Source: a virus | DNA: 48,072 nucleotides | IMG/VR virus record: IMGVR_UViG_3300032180_000011 | Coordinates: 1 to 48,072 of that record | Strand: one strand, 5' to 3' | In this document: positions 36,709 through 44,275 of the stretch, piece after piece | Numbering within the stretch: position 1 is the first letter of the stretch | Layout of the letters: every line of letters starts with the position of its first letter | Notes under the pieces: model-generated | Told to the model about the DNA's origin: nothing | The model's input: the letters and a program-made list of their open reading frames with translations, nothing else | The model's database searches: none | Position numbers and translations under genes: made by a program

Positions 36709-37079
36709 AACTTTCTTTGCCGGTTATCGAAAACTGTAACGACTGCGGTGCCTGCTGCCGGGAGCAGGGCGGCCTGCCGATCAGCTATTACATCGGCATC
36801 CTCAAGGGTCGCGACAACCACAAGCCGCCCCCTGCCCTGCTCGCCGAGATGGAGGCAACGCTCGCCGAGTGGCGACGCGGATTCTTTCCGCCCGATGGTT
36901 CGCCGTGCATCTGGTATGACGCCGAGACCAAGCGTTGCAAGCACTACGAGCACAGACCAGACATCTGCCGCGATGGGCTCAAGGTCGGCGACGACGGCTG
37001 CCGGCGATGGCGGCGACAGTACGGTATCGACCCGGTAGTCAAGCTCGGCATTCGTGGCGGAAAGTTGGTGCGGACATGA
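36705..37079 (+). CDS. YkgJ-like Cys-cluster (Fe-S or zinc) protein
   Basis: The 124-residue frame has NCNDCGACCREQGGLPISYY near the start and ETKRCKHYEHRPDICRDGLK later, the CxxCxxCC...CxxY/H...C pattern of the YkgJ family, thought to bind a metal cluster. There is no ATG: a CTG (36705) has GGAGG 7 bases upstream, and a TTG (36717) is the alternative, 20 bases from that site. Coupled to the VRR-NUC gene. Confidence 0.6.
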   Translation: MKLSLPVIENCNDCGACCREQGGLPISYYIGILKGRDNHKPPPALLAEMEATLAEWRRGFFPPDGSPCIWYDAETKRCKHYEHRPDICRDGLKVGDDGCRRWRRQYGIDPVVKLGIRGGKLVRT

Positions 37080-37294
37080 GCCGAATTTTCGACAAGCGCA
37101 AGCTGAAACTGCCGCTCCACTGCACCCAGGGCCGCAGCGCTGTGCGCAGCTTTGCCGAGTGCGGCAAGATCATGGGTATTAGCAAGGCCCGCTGTCAGCA
37201 GCTCGAAACGCGGGCGCTGTGGAAGCTCAGGCAGCATCCGCTCATGCAACGCCTGGCGGCCGAGGCGGGTTTGATTCCAGAACCGGATACGTGA
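37076..37294 (+). CDS. Sigma region 4-like / HTH protein
   Basis: A 72-residue basic protein. RSAVRSFAECGKIMGISKAR then CQQLETRALWKLRQHPLMQR reads as a helix-turn-helix like sigma-70 region 4, including the E-x-R-A-L-x-K-L ending. As the last early gene it is well placed to redirect host RNA polymerase or to regulate the switch to late genes. No region 2 is present, so it is not a complete sigma factor. Confidence 0.65.
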   Translation: MSRIFDKRKLKLPLHCTQGRSAVRSFAECGKIMGISKARCQQLETRALWKLRQHPLMQRLAAEAGLIPEPDT

Positions 37295-37336
37295 AAAAGG
37301 CCGGTCGAGCATGGGGGAGACCCTACCCGACCGGCC
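37294..37336 (-). terminator. Terminator of the late (minus-strand) transcript
   Basis: Minus strand: GGCCGGTCG pairs with CGACCGGCC (9 bp, with GGG/CCC able to pair inside the loop) and is followed by TTTTT. It lies downstream of the 1852-residue protein gene and overlaps the end of the last early gene. Confidence 0.7.
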
Positions 37337-37563
37337 AAATAACCACGGCTGGTGAGGCCGCGTCACCGGATAGAAGCATTTTAGGGACGCACTTCTCCAG
37401 CAGTCAACCCTTGTAACAGCCAAAGTTTGGCAGAACACGCAAAGGAGTCGGCGTTGCGGAAGAGGTGGAACCCTTACCTGCAATACACGCCTTGATTGGC
37501 GAATGATCCGCTGGGACGGCTCAGGGCCGTGCCTTTGTCGCGCCGGCTGACCGGCGGAAGCGG
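37337..37563. other. Gene-free convergent region
   Basis: No supported gene lies between 37295 and 37623. The stretch is flanked by a minus-strand terminator on the left and a plus-strand terminator on the right, so it would be transcribed from both strands. I looked for a tRNA (no T-arm) and for long open frames (longest plausible 15 codons) and found none. Short inverted repeats near 37520-37560 (GCCGGC, GAAGCGGAGCCGCTTC) could fold in RNA. Confidence 0.5.
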
Positions 37564-37584
37564 AGCCGCTTCATCGGCTTTTTT
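37564..37584 (+). terminator. Terminator of the early (plus-strand) transcript
   Basis: AGCCG-CTTCAT-CGGCT followed by TTTTT. The 5-bp stem is short but the T run is good, and a second hairpin (GAAGCG/CGCTTC) overlaps it. About 270 bases after the last early gene. Confidence 0.6.
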
Positions 37585-37623
37585 GCGCGAGAATGTATTT
37601 AGTATAAAGACTTTGCGCGCAGA

Positions 37624-40600
37624 TTAAGGTTTCCTGGCGCGACGTAACTTCTCCTGCGGAGTCAACTGCACCTTCTTACCCGTCTCCTGCTGGCGCTGCT
37701 GCTCCCAGGTGTGCGTAACGTTCGCGGTCGCCGGCTTGAATCCGACCAGCCCAGCCAGCCGCTGCCCCAGCGGAGCGCCCTTCGCCGTCTGATCGGAAAA
37801 CGCTCTCGTCGAAAACGGCTCGAAGGATGCAATGAAGTGCTTGGCCGTGTCCATCGTTTGCTTCACGGCCGGATCGTTCGGATTGCGAATGGCGCCGTCG
37901 TGGAAGTCTTCGTTAAAGACCATGTCCGAAACCAGACCAATGAGCGGATTCAGTTTCGACTTGGCCATCTGGCCGAGATTCTGAACCACGCGCATCGGAC
38001 CCTCGTCGGCACGGTTGGTCGCGTGCTGCACGTCGTTCATGTAGGACGGCATGCTCAACCGCTCCGGACTGCCGTCCTTGTTGGTGCGGCCGGTCTTTGG
38101 GCTGAAGTAGTCCTTCAGCTCGTCAGGCGGTCGGCCGGTCATTAGGTAGTGCATGATCCCGCCGTAGAAGGCAGTTACCATCGGCAGGGCCACGGTGTAC
38201 GCCAGCCGCGAGGAGATCCCCTGCCCTTTCAGCGTGCCCATGACGGAACTCGGAATATCCTTAATGCCACCGCCCAACTCGCGCACGGTGCCGAGGTTCC
38301 AGCCGACAGAGCGAATGGCGATCATAGCCAAGTCTTTGCCGGTTTTGTTCCAAAAAAGGTTGTCGTAAGTCATCTGCCCAAGGCGGTTTTCGACGCTGTC
38401 CCAGGCTTTGCCGAGCACGTCTCGGCGGGCGGCAGTGTCCAGGGCCTGGCCTGACCTTTCCAGCCGGTCCATCTCGGATCGTGCCATATCAGCGAATACG
38501 CCCAGTTTCATCCGCGGAACGAGGGATTCCATGATCGGCTTGGAGATCGCGTCGCCCAGAGCGGGAAATGCGTTGTAAAGGGCACTCCCGAAACCGCCCT
38601 TACCCTGGCGGATATCGTTTATAGCCTGGCGGAAGCGCTCGATATGGTCGCTTTTGTAGAAATTGTCCATTCTGGCCCGGCCACCGGCTTCCTCAAGCGA
38701 CTTCACCAACTCGGCAGTTTCGCCGCCCTGAGACCCAGGAGAGTAGTACTCCCGCATCACCTTGGAGCCGCTTATTAAAGCCTTGATCCCTGGACCGAGC
38801 GGAACAGCCGACAGCGCAAGGTTACCAGCCCCTTTAAGGAACTGGCCTTGGCTGGCCTGCTGCAGCCCCAGGGCGGCCGCTGAAATCTGCGTGTCGAGCG
38901 CCACAAAGCCGGCGTGGAAGGCACCAAAGCCTAGTTGGAATTGGTTCAGGTTATTGCCGAATTCGCGGATGATGTCGTAAGCTTTGTTGCCGCGTAAGCC
39001 GGGCTGCAGGTAGTTGTTAATGATCATGGCGACAGGTTCTGGATAGTAGTGATGCCCGCGCAAGATCGGGCCGCCCTGCTCCGCTCCCTGCCGCTGCATG
39101 ACCGTGTCGGCTGGATCGTTGCCGCGTACCCAGCCCTTGGGCGGCTCCTGACCCAGACCGACAAACTGGCGGAGCCCGCTCGCCTTCAACTCCTCGCGCA
39201 CGTCGTGCGCCATGATCGACTTGTCCATCTGGACCAAGCTGTGCGTGATGAGCGTGGCGGGGTTGTAACTGACCGGCTCCAGGCCGGCCTCGATGCCGTC
39301 TCGGTAAAACTCTAATGAGCGCTGACGGCGGAAACCTTCCTTGCCAGCCATCGGCCGCTTTGACGACAGGATGCCGCCGATCACTTCGGGCGGAAGCTGG
39401 CTGTTCGGCTTTTGCCACAGGTGGCTCATGTAGTTGTCGATGGTTGGCTGTATCAGGTCGCGGTCGGCAAGTTGCTTGCCGCGAGCATCGAGCAACTCGC
39501 GAGCAGTCTTGGCGAACTCCTGAATCTCTTTCGGGAGTTTGCTGTAGTCGCCTTTCTCGAAACCGTCAGTGAACTCCAGGAAGCGGGCGGTACGCGTGGC
39601 GGGGTCTGGCGCGCGTTCGATATTCTTCTCGAAGTAGCGCTCGCTGGCGAGCATGGCCTGTTGAGCAACTTCCTTCTGCCTGGCCATGACAGCCAGGTTC
39701 TGCCGCATGACGCCGGCGCCTTTTTTCGCCTGCTCGCCGCGAGTGGCGGGAGCGAAGGCAATCTTGACACTGTCGGAAACGTCGGCGGCTTCTTTGGCAA
39801 CGCGGTCTTTGGTGCCTTTAAATTTGTCGGCGATCCACTGCCCGACCCGGCCGAGGTCCATGGCGCCCTGATCGCCCTTGGCGAAATCGGTAATGGCTTT
39901 GGTCAGGCTTGCTCCGGTGGGCTCTCCGGCTCCTGGCTCGCGTCGGAAGGCGACGCCTGGCTCGACTTGGCTTGGGGCGGCTCCTGGGGAGGCTTCGCCT
40001 GGGCGGATGTCGGGGGCTTCTGCGCGTACGGGTTTAATCCCAGCCTCCGCATTTGCCTGAGATACCCCATCCGCTTGCCCACCGTGTAAAGCCTCCTGAG
40101 CGGCCCCGGTGGATGTTGGTCCGACCTGTCCTTGCTCATGCTTGGCGATCTCCGCTAAAAAGTGCTGCTCCAGAGCCCACTTGCGATACCCGCCTTCGGC
40201 CTGGCGTGCATGTCCGCGAAGCGCTGAACCCTTGATGTTGCTCTCGACGCCTTCGGGAAACTTGCCGGCGTCTTTGAGGATGTTTTTAATCTCGGCATCC
40301 GAGTAGTGCCGCTTCAAAAACTCCTTAGCGTCGGCCATACTCACGCGGTCGCCCGACTCGACCAGCCGCCTCAGGTCGCCCTGCAACGACGGCGGCAGCG
40401 GGTTTACGACGTTACCACCGGCTTCACCGCCGCCGGCAACGGCACCCGCGGCCCCTGGGGTTGCGCCCCCGGCTCCCCCACGAACTTCGGGAAGCCCTTC
40501 GGCCGGACCACCTTCGCCTGGTGCAGCGACCGCAGCCGCAGCAGCACGCCGAGCTGCTTCATGCGCGACTTGTAGACGGCCTGCAATGGCACGTCGAACG

Positions 40601-43182
40601 GATGCCGGGTCGAGCCCCCAACGTTGGGCGACGGTTCCTGCCCTATTGACTGCATCTTTCACCTCTTGGCTGTGTGGTATTTCTTCCGGATGGTTCGCCC
40701 AGTGATTCAAGACCTCGCCGTTTTTGTCGATGAGGCTTTTGAACTCCGGCATTTCCTCCTCGATCATCTTAGCGGGGTCCAGGCCGCGACTGTGCGCCAT
40801 GTCGTGCAATCTTTGCAGCACGTCGGCAGCGCGGCTCAAGTTCTCGACGGACGGATGAGCGAAGGTATCGCCCATCGCCTTCAGGTAACCGGTGGCGTGC
40901 AGGCGCACAACGTTCTTTCGCCAGTCGCTGCCCTGTGCCTCTGGCTCCGGCGCCGGCTGTCCAGGCGGCACTTCTTCTTCCCGCTTGGCCAATCGCTCGC
41001 GCAACGCGCTTGCCTGAACCGCTGCTTTTTCCAGCAACGCCTGAGCGCCGCCTGCCGCCGCATACTGTTTGCCTTTCTCTTCGGACGGTGCCGGGGCTTG
41101 TTTGGCCCGCATCTTCTCGACAGCCGTCATTGGGCGGACCGCGCCGGCGTCCGTCACGACTAACTGCCCGTCGAACGTCCGCCCTAAATTGCTGGCATCG
41201 CGGTCTGCAAAAGTATAGCCCCTGGCCGCGAGCTTGGCGTCCATTTCCTTCAGTTCGGCCTCGCCCATGCCCTTGGTATCGACGAAGGGCAAGCGCTCGA
41301 CCGCGTGGGTGCTTATGACGTCGCGTGAAGTTGGCTGCAGGACTTCGGGGATGTTCGCCCGTGGGATCTTCAGGCCGATCCTCACCACATCGCCGGCAGG
41401 GGTTTTGAGGACGACAGACGAACCGCCGCTGCCGACGTGCTCGCTGCCGGGCGGAACGTGCGCGGCGATGTCCTCGATTTTGGGATGGGTCATCAACGTC
41501 CTGGCGGCCGGCGTGTCGATGTCGGAAAGGATTTCCTTGCCGGATTTTGGTGGTGGCGGAGGGGGCTCAGGCGGTTCAGATCCGCCCTCTTCCTCCGGTG
41601 CGGCTGGCGGTTCAGGCTCCGGCCTTGCGGATACCACCTTCTCGCGGGCCTGAGTTGGCGGCACACCTTTACGAACGAGTTCGGCAAACCGAAGCCCTTC
41701 GGCCACTGTCAACTTTGGCGGCGTGCCGCTGGCGGCCTCCTTCACGGCATTGGCGGCCTCCTGCCGTGCCAGTTCATTCCCGATCATGGCATCGGCTGTT
41801 TTGCTGAGCGACGTATCGAGCCGGCCGCCTCCGCCCAACATTTGCTTGAGTGCTTCAAAGCCAAAGATGCCGGCGCCATTGACCATGAGCTCGTGCGTGG
41901 CCCTGGCACGCTCACCCTCCGTGCTGCGCGGGTCGATGAGAGCGGTCAATGGTCCGGCATGTTCCGAATGGCCGATGGCGTACTTCGCGTCTTGCGACAA
42001 TTCGCCGCCTACGAGCATCTTCGCCGTGCCCTTCAATGCCTCCTTCGCGCTCTGGCCGAGTGCGCTGGCAATGCCACGTTTGGCAGCGGCGCCTGTGGCC
42101 TCACCGATCCCGCCCACACTGCCGAAAGCGACGTTGTCGAAAAAGTTGTCAACGATGCGGTCGCCCATCTCTTTTGGGCTCTTGCCGGCAATAATGTCTT
42201 CGGTGAGACCGAGCGGAGCCTGCATGGCGGTATAGGTGACACCGGTGGCAGCTTGCTTGGCGCCCCAGACCGCAGCTCGGCCGAGAATACCTTTCGCGGC
42301 AGTTTCGCCCAATGCCTTTGTCATCAGGTTGGCGCCGGCGCTTCCCCCGGCTGCCGGCGCGCCGGTCTCGGCCATCAGCGCATACTCGGAGCCCATCCGC
42401 CACATGTCCTGCAGGCTGCCTACGACCTGGTCGCCGGTCGAGCGTTCCTTTTCGATCTGGTCGCTGGCGATGCGCCGGGCGAATTGCTCGTAGGCGGCAT
42501 CCGTAGCGTTGCCGGACTTGAGTACGGCGTCGGCTGCTTCCTTGTCGATGCGATCTTTGATCGGGTTATAGAGGTATGGCCCCAGAAACGGCGTGTGTGA
42601 AAGCGCCCGCTCCTCGCTCCACATGCTGTCGGTGCGGTCGCCGGTCGGTGTTAAACCGTGCTTGTACTCGTCAACCAATTTTTGCAGCGTGTGCTGCTTA
42701 ACCCGTCCCTGAATCTCTTTCTCGAATAGCGGGCGGGCCTTCTTGATCTGCTCGGCCTTGTCCGGATACTCCTCGATCAAGCGCCGCTCGAAGGCATCGC
42801 CGGCGCGTTTGGCGTAGTCCCAGGTCGAAGCGTCGCCGCGGAACTTGCGGTCCTTGTACCAGCTCGGATTCTGACCGGCCCCCTCAATGTCGGCGATTTC
42901 CGGATGGGTGTTGATTACGTCCGGCTCGCTGTACTTGTCCAGCAAGTCATCGACCAGCGTTCGCGGCGGAGGTTGGACCTGCGGCTCGGCCGGCGCTGGT
43001 TGGGTAGCTGGAACCGGTGGGCCGTAGACGGTCGGCTCGTGTCCGCCCTCAACCCCTGAGATGACCGGGTGAGTTAGTTCAGGGGCCGGCGTTGGCCGAA
43101 CCGTGCCGATGTCGCTGCCGAGGTTGCCGGTAGGATCGCTGCCGACGTCGTAGTTGGAAAACTCATTGTCGCCGTCAGCCAT
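37624..43182 (-). CDS. Giant polyvalent internal virion protein with kinase-like domain
   Basis: At 1852 residues this is the largest protein. The N-terminus is Pro-rich; then come helical regions (VVGSLQDMWRMGSEYALMAE) and a second Pro/Glu linker. Residues of about 560-690 look like a degenerate protein-kinase fold: Gly-rich loop HVGSGGSSVVLKT, then YTFADRDASNLG and LVVTDAGAVRP in place of the catalytic loop and D-x-G. Long helices follow, and a C-terminal region with FQLGFGAFHAGFVALDT and GWNLGTVRELGGG resembles domains of large polyvalent phage proteins. These are packaged and injected. No transglycosylase motif is clear. Ends the late block. Confidence 0.65.
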   Translation of the reverse strand: MADGDNEFSNYDVGSDPTGNLGSDIGTVRPTPAPELTHPVISGVEGGHEPTVYGPPVPATQPAPAEPQVQPPPRTLVDDLLDKYSEPDVINTHPEIADIEGAGQNPSWYKDRKFRGDASTWDYAKRAGDAFERRLIEEYPDKAEQIKKARPLFEKEIQGRVKQHTLQKLVDEYKHGLTPTGDRTDSMWSEERALSHTPFLGPYLYNPIKDRIDKEAADAVLKSGNATDAAYEQFARRIASDQIEKERSTGDQVVGSLQDMWRMGSEYALMAETGAPAAGGSAGANLMTKALGETAAKGILGRAAVWGAKQAATGVTYTAMQAPLGLTEDIIAGKSPKEMGDRIVDNFFDNVAFGSVGGIGEATGAAAKRGIASALGQSAKEALKGTAKMLVGGELSQDAKYAIGHSEHAGPLTALIDPRSTEGERARATHELMVNGAGIFGFEALKQMLGGGGRLDTSLSKTADAMIGNELARQEAANAVKEAASGTPPKLTVAEGLRFAELVRKGVPPTQAREKVVSARPEPEPPAAPEEEGGSEPPEPPPPPPKSGKEILSDIDTPAARTLMTHPKIEDIAAHVPPGSEHVGSGGSSVVLKTPAGDVVRIGLKIPRANIPEVLQPTSRDVISTHAVERLPFVDTKGMGEAELKEMDAKLAARGYTFADRDASNLGRTFDGQLVVTDAGAVRPMTAVEKMRAKQAPAPSEEKGKQYAAAGGAQALLEKAAVQASALRERLAKREEEVPPGQPAPEPEAQGSDWRKNVVRLHATGYLKAMGDTFAHPSVENLSRAADVLQRLHDMAHSRGLDPAKMIEEEMPEFKSLIDKNGEVLNHWANHPEEIPHSQEVKDAVNRAGTVAQRWGLDPASVRRAIAGRLQVAHEAARRAAAAAVAAPGEGGPAEGLPEVRGGAGGATPGAAGAVAGGGEAGGNVVNPLPPSLQGDLRRLVESGDRVSMADAKEFLKRHYSDAEIKNILKDAGKFPEGVESNIKGSALRGHARQAEGGYRKWALEQHFLAEIAKHEQGQVGPTSTGAAQEALHGGQADGVSQANAEAGIKPVRAEAPDIRPGEASPGAAPSQVEPGVAFRREPGAGEPTGASLTKAITDFAKGDQGAMDLGRVGQWIADKFKGTKDRVAKEAADVSDSVKIAFAPATRGEQAKKGAGVMRQNLAVMARQKEVAQQAMLASERYFEKNIERAPDPATRTARFLEFTDGFEKGDYSKLPKEIQEFAKTARELLDARGKQLADRDLIQPTIDNYMSHLWQKPNSQLPPEVIGGILSSKRPMAGKEGFRRQRSLEFYRDGIEAGLEPVSYNPATLITHSLVQMDKSIMAHDVREELKASGLRQFVGLGQEPPKGWVRGNDPADTVMQRQGAEQGGPILRGHHYYPEPVAMIINNYLQPGLRGNKAYDIIREFGNNLNQFQLGFGAFHAGFVALDTQISAAALGLQQASQGQFLKGAGNLALSAVPLGPGIKALISGSKVMREYYSPGSQGGETAELVKSLEEAGGRARMDNFYKSDHIERFRQAINDIRQGKGGFGSALYNAFPALGDAISKPIMESLVPRMKLGVFADMARSEMDRLERSGQALDTAARRDVLGKAWDSVENRLGQMTYDNLFWNKTGKDLAMIAIRSVGWNLGTVRELGGGIKDIPSSVMGTLKGQGISSRLAYTVALPMVTAFYGGIMHYLMTGRPPDELKDYFSPKTGRTNKDGSPERLSMPSYMNDVQHATNRADEGPMRVVQNLGQMAKSKLNPLIGLVSDMVFNEDFHDGAIRNPNDPAVKQTMDTAKHFIASFEPFSTRAFSDQTAKGAPLGQRLAGLVGFKPATANVTHTWEQQRQQETGKKVQLTPQEKLRRARKP

Positions 43183-43184
43183 GA

Positions 43185-44267
43185 CTACTCCTCTTCTTCT
43201 TCCTCTGGAGCGAATTGCGACGGCTTGCCGAGGATGTCGTTGATCGCTTCCGCAGTCGTCGGCACGCCAGGCGATCGCGCTGGAGCCGGAGGCTGGCCGC
43301 TAGCCATCGGCGCGGCGCCGAGATTGGCCGCTGGCGATTGTTGCGGAGCCGGCTGCCCGGCTTGTTCCTGTGGAGGCGGCTTCTGCTCCTGCTCGCGCTG
43401 TGCGGCCTTGCCTTCGCGATATTGCTTCCGCTGTTTGGCGTACTCGCGGACTCTCTCAGGTTGCGGCTCGGAATTGGGATCGTTCGGATCGCCTGGTGGC
43501 AGCGATTTAACTCCGGCGTCCCAGTCCTTGTTGTCCATGTCCTGCTGATGCTTCTCCCAGTCGGCAGCGCGTTTATTTTCGGCATCCTCGCGTTTGATCC
43601 GCAGTTCTTCCTGTTTGGCCTGCTGGTTCGCGGAATCGTCTTTGATCCACACCGGGTCGCCCTTGTGGTTCAGCATGAAGGCGCTGACCCTGCCGGTTTC
43701 CGGATTGACGGCGTGGCCGATATTGGCCTGCACTCCCTGAATGCCGGCCTTGTAGTTCTCCTGCCGGATGGCTTCCTGCAAAGCCGCGATGCGGTGCATC
43801 TCTTGATCTTGCTGTTGCATTTGCTGCTGCCGTTGAGCCATTTGGACTTGCTGCAATTTCGCTGTCAGCGGATTCAGGCCCATGTCAATGTACATGTCGT
43901 ACTCGTTGGCTTGGTCCTGAGTGATCGTCCCCTCGAAGAGTGCTTTCTTGACGCCAGCCTTGGCCGCTTGCAGATGCTGCATTTGCAAACGCTCAGCCTG
44001 ACTGAATGTCTGCGGCGCCACACGGCCTCCACCGCCTCCGCCCATGTTCTGGAAGCGGCCGCCTCCGGCGCCGAGCCCGCTCTGCATCCGGCTTGGCTGA
44101 ATGATCGGACCACCGCCCCCTCCACCTCCGCCGCCGCGGCCGCCCTGGCGCAGCATCTCGTAGAGCCGCGCGATCGTCGGTAGATCGTGGGTTAAGACCT
44201 GAGCGGCGCCGCCCCCGGCCATGATGCCTGGGGCCATCGGCGCGGGCTGCTCGAATCGAATCGGCAT
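43185..44267 (-). CDS. Gln-rich internal virion protein
   Basis: A 360-residue protein immediately before the giant protein, separated by two bases. The N-terminal part has a Gly run (GGRGGGGGGGGGP) and Gly/Arg patches. The middle is Gln-rich helix (QMAQRQQQMQQQDQEMHRIA, QQAKQEELRIKREDAENKRA), and the end is Pro/Gln-rich with a Glu tail. Similar composition is found in the ejection proteins of podoviruses. It likely works with the giant protein and the 433-residue Gln-rich protein during DNA entry. Confidence 0.6.
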   Translation of the reverse strand: MPIRFEQPAPMAPGIMAGGGAAQVLTHDLPTIARLYEMLRQGGRGGGGGGGGGPIIQPSRMQSGLGAGGGRFQNMGGGGGGRVAPQTFSQAERLQMQHLQAAKAGVKKALFEGTITQDQANEYDMYIDMGLNPLTAKLQQVQMAQRQQQMQQQDQEMHRIAALQEAIRQENYKAGIQGVQANIGHAVNPETGRVSAFMLNHKGDPVWIKDDSANQQAKQEELRIKREDAENKRAADWEKHQQDMDNKDWDAGVKSLPPGDPNDPNSEPQPERVREYAKQRKQYREGKAAQREQEQKPPPQEQAGQPAPQQSPAANLGAAPMASGQPPAPARSPGVPTTAEAINDILGKPSQFAPEEEEEE

Positions 44268-44275
44268 AAGTCACC

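Noticed and set aside
37337-37563. Possible tRNA in the gene-free convergent region
   Set aside because: No T-arm consensus, no CCA or acceptor pairing and no clear D-arm on either strand.
41437-42600. Long plus-strand open frame opposite the giant protein gene
   Set aside because: It is a mirror of a GC-rich coding strand; composition is Arg/Gly/Leu-rich with no motif, no ribosome binding site and no partner genes.
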